Source: Pseudomonadales bacterium (GTDB lineage Bacteria; Pseudomonadota; Gammaproteobacteria; Pseudomonadales; Ketobacteraceae). From it: a DNA stretch of 49,457 bases. The stretch covers positions 1-49,457 of the forward strand of contig PAPM01000044.1 of the NCBI GenBank assembly GCA_002708905.1. The letters run 5' to 3'. The notes below the pieces were generated by a model. It made no database searches and had not been told where the DNA came from. It was given only the letters and a program-made list of their open reading frames with translations. This document shows, piece after piece, positions 1-7,429 of this stretch; within the stretch, counting starts at the first letter, position 1; each line of letters begins with the position of its first letter. A program made the translations under genes and the position numbers.

Positions 1-180
1 CTCTCTGACGTACTGATCAGCTCTTACAGTGTTTCCGCCAGCGGCGGCAGCGCTCCCGGCGAAGCCCTGAGCCTGAGCTTCTCCAAAATCGTCGCCGATC
101 TGCAAGGTGCCGATAAGACCAACAAGAATGGTCAGAACATGAAAGTGGGTTACAACCTCACTACCGGTGAACCTCAGTAA
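1..180 (+). CDS. hcp: Hcp (TssD) tube protein, 3' end only (first copy)
   Basis: This is the last 59 codons of an Hcp gene cut by the left edge of the window. Hcp forms the hexameric inner tube that T6SS expels. The fragment encodes exactly the same residues as the C-terminus of the complete hcp at 2704-3192. Over 180 bases I count four differences (GTC/GTA, CAA/CAG and two GGT/GGC), all synonymous third positions. It therefore belongs to a second, recently duplicated or gene-converted copy. A terminator-like hairpin follows directly, and an unrelated permease gene comes next, so this copy is not followed by vgrG. Confidence 0.95.
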   Translation, partial: LSDVLISSYSVSASGGSAPGEALSLSFSKIVADLQGADKTNKNGQNMKVGYNLTTGEPQ

Positions 181-207
181 GACCTTCGCTCCACCTCGCT
201 TAACCGG

Positions 208-240
208 ACCCTGGCTTAATGCCGGGGTTTGGTGTTTCTC
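208..240 (+). terminator. Terminator-like hairpin after first hcp
   Basis: Bases 208-215 pair with 221-228 (8 bp, one G-U wobble) around a TTAAT loop. A short T-rich tail (TTTGGTGTTTC) follows. It sits 28 bases after the hcp stop and fits a moderate intrinsic terminator closing that transcript. Confidence 0.55.
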
Positions 241-327
241 CACTGATTTGCCCTCCGTTGCTGCGGGTGGGCATAATGTAATTTGACTCACCATACTGAT
301 ACATCATTACTGGTGAAACTCATTACT

Positions 328-1569
328 ATGGACACATTCTTCCAGTTATGGCACGAAGCCGTGAACACCAGCCTGGGGTATTTCTGGATGGCACTCTGGG
401 CATTCGTACTTGGCTACCTGATCAGCTCGCTGATTCAGGTATTGGTCACGCGGACCCGCATGCAGGAAGCCATGGGTGAAAGCGGCCCACGCAGCATGAT
501 GCTGGGTACGTTTTTCGGTTTTATCTCCAGTTCCTGCAGTTTCTCCGCGCTCTCAAGCACCCGTGCGATTTTCGGCAAGGGTGCGGGACTTGCCCCTTCC
601 CTCGCCTACCTGCTGGCATCCACCAATCTTGTCATCGAACTGGGTATGGTGATCGCTGTGTTCCTCGGCTGGCAGTTTGTTGTCGGTGAATATGCGGGGG
701 GTATTCTGCTGATCCTCATTACCTGGCTGTTGATACGCATCACCCGCCCCCGGCGGCTTGAAGCCCAGGCGCGCCGCAATCTGGAAGCTGACGAAGAAGA
801 ACAGGACGATACTCACAAGAGCTGGAAAGAAAAGATCAGCAGCAAGGAAGGTTGGCAGAACATTGCCCAAACCTATGTTATGGAGTGGCAAATGGTCTGG
901 AAAGATGTGCTGATCGGCTTTACTGTTGCCGGAATTATTTCGGCAATGGTGCCTGATATATTCTTCCAGACCCTGTTTATTGGTTCGGGCGACGAGAATT
1001 CAGTCCATCCAGGTTTCGCTGCGGTTTTTGCACAAACCCTGGTCGGCCCGATCGCGGCCTTCTTCACCTTCATAGGCTCAATGGGCAATATTCCACTGGC
1101 TGCCGTATTGTTTTCACAGGGTGTTTCATTTGCAGGTGTGATGGCGTTTATTTTTTCCGATCTGGTGGTGCTGCCAGTACTGCGCATCAACGCCGGTTAT
1201 TATGGCTGGCGTATGGCACTTTACCTCCTTGCCCTGATGCTTAGCGGCATTGTGATAAGCGCTCTGCTGCTGCACTACGCCTTGTTGTATCTAGGCCTGC
1301 TGCCGGATTTCTCCGGCATCAGTGCGTCCGTTGACAGAGAGTACTTCAAACTCAATTACCAATTTGTGCTGAATATTGTGTTTATCGCCATCAGTACTGT
1401 GCTGGCCTGGTTGTGGTATCAGGCGAAATTTCATTCCGAGCACCACAACGATCACGAACATCACGACCACGGTAATTCATCGCTTTCCGACAGGATTCTG
1501 AAAACAATCGCTGTGATTGCGCTGCTCTGGCTGATCGGCGGTCTTATCGTTCCCCTTATGATGATCTAG
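328..1569 (+). CDS. ArsP/DUF318-family membrane permease
   Basis: A predicted polytopic inner-membrane permease of about 413 residues, of the ArsP_1/DUF318 type (family assignment from memory of its profile). These proteins are linked to export of metals or organoarsenicals. A conserved Ser/Cys motif (SSSCSFSALSS) lies on the second membrane segment, followed by an LLASTNLVIELG segment typical of the family. A charged cytoplasmic loop separates two halves of four or so helices each, and a His-rich stretch (HSEHHNDHEHHDHG) before the last helix suggests divalent metal binding. I chose ATG 328 because the protein then begins in MDTFFQLWHEA, as relatives do; an in-frame TTG at 283 would add 15 residues. 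It lies between two hcp copies but has no known T6SS role. The substrate is unknown. Confidence 0.8.
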   Translation: MDTFFQLWHEAVNTSLGYFWMALWAFVLGYLISSLIQVLVTRTRMQEAMGESGPRSMMLGTFFGFISSSCSFSALSSTRAIFGKGAGLAPSLAYLLASTNLVIELGMVIAVFLGWQFVVGEYAGGILLILITWLLIRITRPRRLEAQARRNLEADEEEQDDTHKSWKEKISSKEGWQNIAQTYVMEWQMVWKDVLIGFTVAGIISAMVPDIFFQTLFIGSGDENSVHPGFAAVFAQTLVGPIAAFFTFIGSMGNIPLAAVLFSQGVSFAGVMAFIFSDLVVLPVLRINAGYYGWRMALYLLALMLSGIVISALLLHYALLYLGLLPDFSGISASVDREYFKLNYQFVLNIVFIAISTVLAWLWYQAKFHSEHHNDHEHHDHGNSSLSDRILKTIAVIALLWLIGGLIVPLMMI

Positions 1570-1610
1570 CCAGGCCAGATCCCGTATGAACTGGATACCT
1601 CAAGCCCCGT

Positions 1611-1634
1611 TAGGCGCGTTTGTCAACGCACCTA
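1611..1634. repeat. Inverted repeat between convergent genes
   Basis: TAGGCGCGTT and AACGCACCTA form a 10-bp stem around TGTC. The single mismatch becomes a G-U pair on the minus strand. It lies between the convergent permease and hypothetical genes. No T-run follows in either direction, so a terminator role is only possible, perhaps with Rho. Confidence 0.35.
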
Positions 1635-1655
1635 TACCGGGTTTAACTTCCCAGA

Positions 1656-2315
1656 TCACAATCCCTTGATGATGGAGGCCACGTTTGACAGTGTCACTGA
1701 CTTCATATTGGTGTCGTAGGTGCCCGCGATTTTGGGTGGTGGTGCCAACACGGAGACCAACACTGCGATACGATCACCAGTGACATTGTCCTTAACCTGT
1801 TTGATGGCGTTTTTGAATTTCTTCCATTTGCTGCCATCCACATCAGGTACTTTATCCAGATCAATTTCTTTGGTATTGAAATGATCGTAAACCAGTTTAC
1901 CCGCGTTGAACCCGGCTTTCGCTGCCGTGCCGGCGCCAACGAATGCGCTGCCCTGTGCCGTTCCCTTTGCCGCGCTGGCCAGGGTCTTGCCAATGGTAAT
2001 TCCGGTTTGAATATTCTGCAGCTCCTGGCTGGGGGCTTTTTTGTTGTAAGACCATTTGGAAACGACTATGGTCTGGTTGCCCTTCGCAAACAACTTGATC
2101 GGACCGTTATCCTGCAGAAAGCGCTTGACGCTGATTTCACGCCCTATGATTTTATAGGCACCGAATTCACTACCGTAAGTGGTAGGATGTATCTTCCCAT
2201 TCAGATCTATTGGAGTAATATCGATCTCCATTTCATCTTCCGGCAGCAGAAACGTAGAAGGGTAGCCGACGCGGGTCAACATTGGGGGCGAGGGTTTCAA
2301 GTATCCGTGTTGCAT
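1656..2315 (-). CDS. Hypothetical protein with Gly/Ala-rich central segment, between hcp copies
   Basis: I do not recognise this 219-residue protein. The first 90 residues look beta-rich (PSTFLLPEDEMEIDITPIDL and later). Residues about 105-145 form a Gly/Ala-rich zipper-like segment (GKTLASAAKGTAQGSAFVGA) that could be amphipathic or membrane-inserting. The C-terminus is Lys-rich and then hydrophobic. There is no signal peptide. It is transcribed away from the complete hcp with a 388-bp shared upstream region, and lies just downstream of the converging permease. Its place between two hcp copies makes an Hcp-associated cargo or accessory protein conceivable, but nothing in the sequence proves it. 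Codon usage and coding potential favour this strand over the overlapping plus-strand frame at 1881-2321, which has no plausible ribosome site or family. Confidence 0.65.
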   Translation of the reverse strand: MQHGYLKPSPPMLTRVGYPSTFLLPEDEMEIDITPIDLNGKIHPTTYGSEFGAYKIIGREISVKRFLQDNGPIKLFAKGNQTIVVSKWSYNKKAPSQELQNIQTGITIGKTLASAAKGTAQGSAFVGAGTAAKAGFNAGKLVYDHFNTKEIDLDKVPDVDGSKWKKFKNAIKQVKDNVTGDRIAVLVSVLAPPPKIAGTYDTNMKSVTLSNVASIIKGL

Positions 2316-2496
2316 AGTTAAAAGACCTGTAATTATTGATACAAAAAGAATGCTTCCAAGCGTCTAAAGGCAATGACTGTACCAAATATCAAAAGCCATC
2401 CAAGTTTGTGACTTAACACCACTGTAATGGAAGCTGGCGTCTTCAAAATATAGTCAGAAATGTCAGCTACACTGGAGTGACACGATAAAAATAACG

Positions 2497-2508
2497 GTGA
2501 CTTGTCAC
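2497..2508. promoter_or_regulatory. Palindrome upstream of hcp, candidate activator site
   Basis: GTGACTTGTCAC is a perfect 12-bp palindrome about 105 bp upstream of the sigma54 -24 element. A looser TGTCA/TGACA pair (2461-2482) lies just upstream. The distance suits an enhancer-binding site for the sigma54 activator encoded at 5767. This is inferred from position and symmetry only. Confidence 0.4.
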
Positions 2509-2609
2509 TTTTTGATTTGCGGCCTGTTTTTTTCTGCTACCTCCCCAGGCGAACTGGCCAAACCCCATAACAAATGATAAATTACCTTAAATAACAATAA
2601 CTTATTAAG

Positions 2610-2626
2610 TTGGCACAAAGCTTGAT
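2610..2626 (+). promoter_or_regulatory. Sigma54-type (-24/-12) promoter of hcp
   Basis: TTGGCACAAAGCTTGAT matches the sigma54 consensus TGGCAC-N5-TTGC, with correct 12-base spacing between the GG (2612-2613) and the -12 dinucleotide (GA rather than GC, 2624-2625). It lies about 80 bp upstream of the hcp start. Sigma54 control of hcp by VasH-type activators is known in Vibrio and Pseudomonas, and this cluster encodes such an activator three genes downstream. Confidence 0.65.
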
Positions 2627-2703
2627 TAGTCCTAACCAAGATTCAACAAACACACCACACATAACGCAGTAGAACAAAAGCATTCCACTAAGGAGATTGG
2701 AAA

Positions 2704-3192
2704 ATGGCTATTTACATGAACTACAACAAACTGGCGATCAAAGGCAACGTAACCGCAAAGGGTTATGAGGACTGGATCGAACTGGATTCCTTCAGCCTGG
2801 GCTGCGGCCGCGGCATCACCATGGAAGTGGGCAACATGGCCAACCGTGAAGCCACCCGCCCTTCCATCAGCGAAGTCAGCGCCACCAAGATGATGGACAA
2901 CGCCTCCGGCGGCCTGTTCAAGGAGTCTCTGACCGGCGTTGAAGGCGTGGAAGTACAGATTCACATTGTACAGACCGGTGCCAAGCAGGTGGAAAAATAC
3001 GCCTCTTATACACTCTCTGACGTACTGATCAGCTCTTACAGTGTTTCCGCCAGCGGCGGCAGCGCTCCCGGCGAAGCCCTGAGCCTGAGCTTCTCCAAAA
3101 TCGTAGCCGATCTGCAGGGCGCCGATAAGACCAACAAGAATGGTCAGAACATGAAAGTGGGTTACAACCTCACTACCGGCGAACCTCAGTAA
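2704..3192 (+). CDS. hcp: Hcp (TssD) tube protein
   Basis: A 162-residue Hcp1-family protein (PF05638). It stacks as hexameric rings to build the T6SS inner tube carrying the VgrG-PAAR tip, and can carry small effectors in its lumen. The sequence runs MAIYMNYNKLAIKGNVT and contains the conserved SYSVSASGG segment followed by EALSLSFSKI. The length is normal for the family and there is no C-terminal extension. AAGGAGATTGG immediately upstream supplies a strong ribosome site for ATG 2704. A sigma54-type promoter lies 80 bp upstream. It heads the hcp-vgrG-PAAR-regulator gene string and is almost identical at its 3' end to the copy at the left edge. A GC-rich hairpin separates it from vgrG. Confidence 0.97.
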   Translation: MAIYMNYNKLAIKGNVTAKGYEDWIELDSFSLGCGRGITMEVGNMANREATRPSISEVSATKMMDNASGGLFKESLTGVEGVEVQIHIVQTGAKQVEKYASYTLSDVLISSYSVSASGGSAPGEALSLSFSKIVADLQGADKTNKNGQNMKVGYNLTTGEPQ

Positions 3193-3200
3193 GCTGGTCA

Positions 3201-3224
3201 CGGGCGAGGCTATCCCCTCGCCCG
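3201..3224 (+). terminator. GC-rich hairpin between hcp and vgrG
   Basis: CGGGCGAGG (3201-3209) pairs perfectly with CCTCGCCCG (3216-3224) around a 6-base loop. No T-run follows. It begins 8 bases after the hcp stop. It would act as a 3'-end stabiliser or partial attenuator, letting hcp message accumulate above vgrG message, as the tube needs many Hcp per VgrG trimer. Confidence 0.5.
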
Positions 3225-3265
3225 AACTCATTCCACTATCCAACATCTAAAACGGGGCTGCGGCC

Positions 3266-5353
3266 ATGACTATCAGTCAGGACAATCGACTTCTATCCAT
3301 CTCGGCGAGCTTTGTCAGCAATGACGCCATCGCCATTGAATTGCAGGGCACCGAAGCCATTTCACAGCCTTTCAATCTGTCGGTGACCATCCTGTCGAAG
3401 AATCATGCCCTGGACAGCAGCGATGTGATCGGCCAGAAATGTTCCATCACCCTGAATCATAAAGATGCTAACACCCCACGTCATTTTCATGGTCGGGTGA
3501 ACGGCTTTTCCCTCGGTGAGCTGGAAGGGGATTACCGCCGCTACAACCTGCGCCTGGTGCCCGGATTCTGGTTTGCCACCCAATCCCAGCATCATCGTAT
3601 TTTCGAAGAGATGACCGCGAAGGACATCATTGAATCTGTATTGAGCGAGTACGGATCTTTCTGCAGCTTCAATACCAGTATAAACGCCACCCACCTTACC
3701 CGGGAATATTGCGTTCAGTACGGCGAGAGTGATTTTGATTTCGTCAGCCGCCTGATGGAAGAAGAAGGTATCTTCTATTTCTTCACCCACACAGAGAGCG
3801 ATCACAAAATGGTGCTGTGTGACAGTACCAGTGGCTATGTGGACTCTGCAGAAAAAAACGTAAAAATGAACGTCGGCTCCGATTTCGACGCCAAAGCCAG
3901 TATTCTCAGTTGGCACCGGGAAATGAATTTCCATACCAACACTTTTGAGATGTCGGACTACAGCCACAATACACCCAAGAATTTCTACAAGCAGACGGTG
4001 ACCACCAAACACAAGTTTGCTCAAAGTCCAAGTGAAAAAACCAACCAGACGTTCAGCGAGTTTGGCTTTAAAACCGGTACTGCACCGGATCACGATCTCG
4101 ACGCCAGCAACAATAAACGCCTGTGCGAAGTACGCCTGGAAAGCCTGGAAGCAGGCCATGACATTGCCAAAGGTTCAGGTTATGCCGGTAGCTTCAGTCC
4201 TGGTGGGCGCTTTACGCTGGAACATCATATTAAATCCGAATGCAACACCTATGTACTGACCCAGGTGCAGCACTTCGCCCAGAATAAAAACGACCGCACT
4301 GCAGAGTACCGCAACAGCTTTACCTGTATTCCATCGACCGTGGTCTATCGCGTTCCAGCGACACGCACCAAGCAGCTGATGCGCGGACCGCTCACCGCCA
4401 AGGTAGTGGAACTGAATGCGTCCGCATCGGAAGCCGGTGCCGATCCCCATCGCATGATTCGAGTGGAATTCCCCTGGTCCGACGGCGCCAAAAGCTGTTG
4501 GCTGCGAGTGGCACAGTCTTATGCCGGAGCAGCCTGGGGCGCCAGTTTTGTACCCCGCCTGAATCAGGAAGTACTGGTTGAGTTTATCAACGGTGATCCC
4601 GATCGACCGGTGGTGGTGGGTGCATTGTATAACAAGGACAATCAGGGCCCTGGCTACACCAGCACTCAGAGTGGTTTCAAAACCTCCGCCAAAAAATTCA
4701 ATGAACTGCGCTTTGACGATAAGGAAAATTCCGAAGAGATCTATGTCGAGGCGGGTAAAAACTACAACTACATCGTGCATTTTGACGAAACCGGCACGGT
4801 GGAGAACAACCAGACGTTGACGGTAACCAAAGACCGTACTCTCACTATAAAAGAGGGTAATGAAAGCAAGACGCTGACTGAAGGCAGTCAAACTCTGGAT
4901 GTCGCCAAGGACCAGACCATCACCATCGGTGAGAACCAGACGGAAACCGTCGGCGCAGACCAGGCCCTGGATGTGGGTGGCAATCGCGAAATGAACATAG
5001 GCGGTGACAACAGTAGTTCGGTGAGTGGTGACAATAGCAGTTCGGTTGGTGGTAACGATGAAACCTCGGTGTCCGGCAACCAGGATTTCAAGGTCAGCGG
5101 CAACCAGACCCACAAGGTCACCGGTAAACAGACCATGGACGTCACCGGGGCCATCACCAACAAGTCGGCCCAGAAGATCACCATTCAGGCCAACATGTCC
5201 ATCGAACTGAAGGTGGGCGGTAACAGTATCAAGATCGATCCCAGCGGCGTGACCATCACCGGTACCATGGTGAAGATCAACGGTAGCGCTATGACAGAAG
5301 TGAAAGGCGGCGGCATGCTGAAAATGCAGGGCGGCCTGGTAATGATCAACTAA
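3266..5353 (+). CDS. vgrG: VgrG (TssI) spike protein
   Basis: A 695-residue VgrG that trimerises into the spike at the tip of the Hcp tube. Residues about 1-370 are the gp27-like base (SITLNHKDANTPRHFHGRVN; Q..ESDFDFVSRLMEEEGIFYFF). Residues about 373-455 are the gp5-like OB fold (VEFPWSDGAKSCWLRVAQS; GDPDRPVVVGALYN). Residues about 505-625 are degenerate short repeats of the NQTxTVG type forming the triple-stranded beta-helix needle. The last 60 residues complete the needle (KIDPSGVTITG). There is no extra effector domain after the needle, so it is a structural, not evolved, VgrG. ATG 3266 follows GGGGCTGCGGCC. The PAAR gene starts 20 bases after the stop. Confidence 0.97.
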   Translation: MTISQDNRLLSISASFVSNDAIAIELQGTEAISQPFNLSVTILSKNHALDSSDVIGQKCSITLNHKDANTPRHFHGRVNGFSLGELEGDYRRYNLRLVPGFWFATQSQHHRIFEEMTAKDIIESVLSEYGSFCSFNTSINATHLTREYCVQYGESDFDFVSRLMEEEGIFYFFTHTESDHKMVLCDSTSGYVDSAEKNVKMNVGSDFDAKASILSWHREMNFHTNTFEMSDYSHNTPKNFYKQTVTTKHKFAQSPSEKTNQTFSEFGFKTGTAPDHDLDASNNKRLCEVRLESLEAGHDIAKGSGYAGSFSPGGRFTLEHHIKSECNTYVLTQVQHFAQNKNDRTAEYRNSFTCIPSTVVYRVPATRTKQLMRGPLTAKVVELNASASEAGADPHRMIRVEFPWSDGAKSCWLRVAQSYAGAAWGASFVPRLNQEVLVEFINGDPDRPVVVGALYNKDNQGPGYTSTQSGFKTSAKKFNELRFDDKENSEEIYVEAGKNYNYIVHFDETGTVENNQTLTVTKDRTLTIKEGNESKTLTEGSQTLDVAKDQTITIGENQTETVGADQALDVGGNREMNIGGDNSSSVSGDNSSSVGGNDETSVSGNQDFKVSGNQTHKVTGKQTMDVTGAITNKSAQKITIQANMSIELKVGGNSIKIDPSGVTITGTMVKINGSAMTEVKGGGMLKMQGGLVMIN

Positions 5354-5373
5354 GATTTAAGAGGAGCATCACC

Positions 5374-5676
5374 ATGGGACAACCCGCAGCTCGAGTAGGC
5401 GATATGCACGTCTGCCCCATGCAGACGCCAGCGCCGGTGCCGATTCCCCACGTTGGAGGGCCAATCAGTATGCCCTCTGCTCCCACGGTACTTATCGGCA
5501 GTATGCCGGCCGCGGGCATGGGCAGCATGTGCGTCTGTGTCGGTCCGCCGGACAGCATCATCAAGGGCAGCGCCACGGTCATGATAGGCGGCAAACCCGC
5601 CGCCCGCATGGGCGACACCACCGCCCACGGCGGCTCCATTGTCATTGGGTGCCCCACCGTATTGATTGGCGGTTAA
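5374..5676 (+). CDS. PAAR-domain spike-tip protein
   Basis: A 100-residue stand-alone PAAR protein (PF05488). It caps the VgrG trimer with a zinc-bound conical tip and can adapt effectors to it. It begins with the diagnostic PAARVGDMHVCP, has a repeated PAARMGDTTAHGG, and ends in CPTVLIGG. Likely zinc ligands are H12, C14, H85 and C93. There is no N- or C-terminal toxin extension. AAGAGGAG lies 9 bases upstream of the ATG. It follows vgrG at 20 bp and is surely cotranscribed. No effector gene with an adaptor follows; the next gene is the regulator. Confidence 0.95.
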   Translation: MGQPAARVGDMHVCPMQTPAPVPIPHVGGPISMPSAPTVLIGSMPAAGMGSMCVCVGPPDSIIKGSATVMIGGKPAARMGDTTAHGGSIVIGCPTVLIGG

Positions 5677-5766
5677 TCAAGGCCTTACGTAGCAATTTTC
5701 GGCCCTCGCCGTTACAATCCCGAAGCTGACACCCTCCAATAATAAATATCACCCAGCGAGCAGGGA

Positions 5767-7407
5767 ATGAGCAACGATACAACCATGTGGGGCGCCGAGC
5801 GGCCGGTCAGTTTCAGCAGCCAGAACAGCTTGTACGCCATCACCATCGCCTACCACAGCGATTGGAGTCGGATCGGCGCCACCGCCTATCTTGAGGGGCT
5901 CGACCAAGGCAAAACCTGCTCCCTCTCCCGTCTGGAACCCGAATTCTCCACACCCTACTCCAAAAACCGTTATTGTCTGGACGACCGCTACGTCAGCCGC
6001 AAGCCCATCACCATCCAACAGCTGAACGGCCGCCTGCTAATCACTCCCCACCCCGAGGGCACAGGTATCCGTATCGACGGCTATCACGTGCGGGCTCCCC
6101 ACTATGTGTTCGAGGAACAGCTTAAAACCGGTGTGGTGGTGGAACTGGGTGGCCGGGTGATTGTGGTGTTACACAGTTTGTCACCGGATCGCCGCAGTCC
6201 GAACATGCACCGTATGCTGGGAGTCAGCGAGGGCATCGAGAACATTCGCCGTTCTGTGGACCGGGTGGCGGACCTCAACGTACCGGTGTTGATTCGAGGC
6301 GAAACCGGGACCGGTAAGGAACTGGTGGCCAGCGCCCTGCACAACGCCAGCCCCCGTTGCACGCGCCCCATGCTGGCCGTCAACGTCGGCGCCATTCCGG
6401 AGTCGCTGGCCATCTCGGAATTGTTCGGTGCCAAGAAGGGTTCCTTCACCGGCGCCAATAAAGATAAGCCGGGGTATTTCTCTCAGGCCAACAACAGCAC
6501 CCTGTTCCTGGATGAAATCGGTGATGCGCCGGACGAAGTGCAGGTCGCCTTGTTACGTACTCTGGAAACCAGCGAAGTACGCCCCGTTGGCGGCACCGAA
6601 GTACTTAAAGTGGATGTGCGCCTGGTAGCCGCCACCGACGCCGACCTGGAAAGCAAAATGGAGTCTCAGGATTTTCGCAATCCATTGTTGCAACGGCTGG
6701 CGGGATTTGAGATCTGGATTCCCCGCCTGGCCCAGCGCAAACCGGATATCGGTTTGCTGTTATCAGAATTTCTGCGCTACGAATTCGATGCCATCGCCGA
6801 ACAACGCCATTATCAGGAGCTGGACCCGGATTCGGAAATGCTCTGGTATCAATTCTTTCGCCATGCGTTGGAATTCGACTGGCCCGGCAACATTCGCCAG
6901 ATGCGCAATATTGCGCGCCAGGTGGCGATCCATAACCGCCTCGCCAGCTTCACCAGCATTCCGCCACGGGTGGAGGCCATGCTGCTGGAGCAAAATCAAA
7001 AGCAGGCAGAAGCGGAACAGAATCAGGTGAATGGCAACGGCATTGAACACGAACCCACACCGGTTCCGGGCAGCATCATCCACCATTACGCCAAGCCCAA
7101 AGACGATGAGCCACCTGCGCCAGCCCGCCGCAAACCCAGTACCATTGATGAAGCAGAATTAATGGAAGCATTACAACGCCAACGCTGGGATTTGAAAAAC
7201 ACGGCGGAGGATTTGAATATCTCCCGCGCGGCGTTATACAAGATGATTGAAGCCAACCCCAATGTGCGCAAAGCCGGGGATTTAAGTGTGGACGAATTAA
7301 CGCAAAGTTATGAGCGTTGTGCCGGGGATCTGGAGCAGATGGTGGATGAGCTGCATGTGTCCAAGGCGGCGCTAAAGCGGAGGATTAAGGAACTGGCCAT
7401 CGGGTGA
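5767..7407 (+). CDS. FHA-domain sigma54-dependent activator (VasH-like)
   Basis: A 546-residue bacterial enhancer-binding protein that probably activates the sigma54 promoter of hcp. Residues about 40-137 form an FHA-like domain (YVSRKPITI; VVELGGRVIVVLHSL). The core SRxH motif reads SRKP, so phosphothreonine binding may be weakened. Residues about 148-385 are the AAA+ sigma54-interaction domain: Walker A GETGTGKE (178-185), sigma54-contact loop GSFTGA (225-230, usual GAFTGA) and Walker B LFLDEIGD (246-253). The C-terminus holds two tandem Fis-type helix-turn-helices (about 461-499 and 508-546), where one is usual. There is no response-regulator receiver domain. The last codons lie within an intrinsic terminator. 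AGGGA precedes ATG 5767. Confidence 0.92.
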   Translation: MSNDTTMWGAERPVSFSSQNSLYAITIAYHSDWSRIGATAYLEGLDQGKTCSLSRLEPEFSTPYSKNRYCLDDRYVSRKPITIQQLNGRLLITPHPEGTGIRIDGYHVRAPHYVFEEQLKTGVVVELGGRVIVVLHSLSPDRRSPNMHRMLGVSEGIENIRRSVDRVADLNVPVLIRGETGTGKELVASALHNASPRCTRPMLAVNVGAIPESLAISELFGAKKGSFTGANKDKPGYFSQANNSTLFLDEIGDAPDEVQVALLRTLETSEVRPVGGTEVLKVDVRLVAATDADLESKMESQDFRNPLLQRLAGFEIWIPRLAQRKPDIGLLLSEFLRYEFDAIAEQRHYQELDPDSEMLWYQFFRHALEFDWPGNIRQMRNIARQVAIHNRLASFTSIPPRVEAMLLEQNQKQAEAEQNQVNGNGIEHEPTPVPGSIIHHYAKPKDDEPPAPARRKPSTIDEAELMEALQRQRWDLKNTAEDLNISRAALYKMIEANPNVRKAGDLSVDELTQSYERCAGDLEQMVDELHVSKAALKRRIKELAIG

Positions 7408-7425
7408 TGGCCAGTTTTTGTTTTA
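7391..7425 (+). terminator. Intrinsic terminator overlapping the activator stop codon
   Basis: AACTGGCCATC (7391-7401) pairs perfectly with GATGGCCAGTT (7406-7416) around GGGT. TTTTGTTTTAG follows. The left arm encodes the last residues of the activator and the stop codon lies at the loop/right-arm border, so termination is built into the coding end. The convergent gene ends at 7430. Confidence 0.9.
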
Positions 7426-7429
7426 GCTT

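Noticed and set aside
3362-5113. Long minus-strand open frames opposite vgrG (3362-4159, 4175-5113)
   Set aside because: They mirror the codon structure of vgrG, have no ribosome site or family match, and vgrG is certain on the plus strand.
4800-5160. Repetitive DNA in vgrG that could suggest a repeat array
   Set aside because: The repeats are coding and correspond to the beta-helix needle; there are no direct repeats with unique spacers, so it is not CRISPR.
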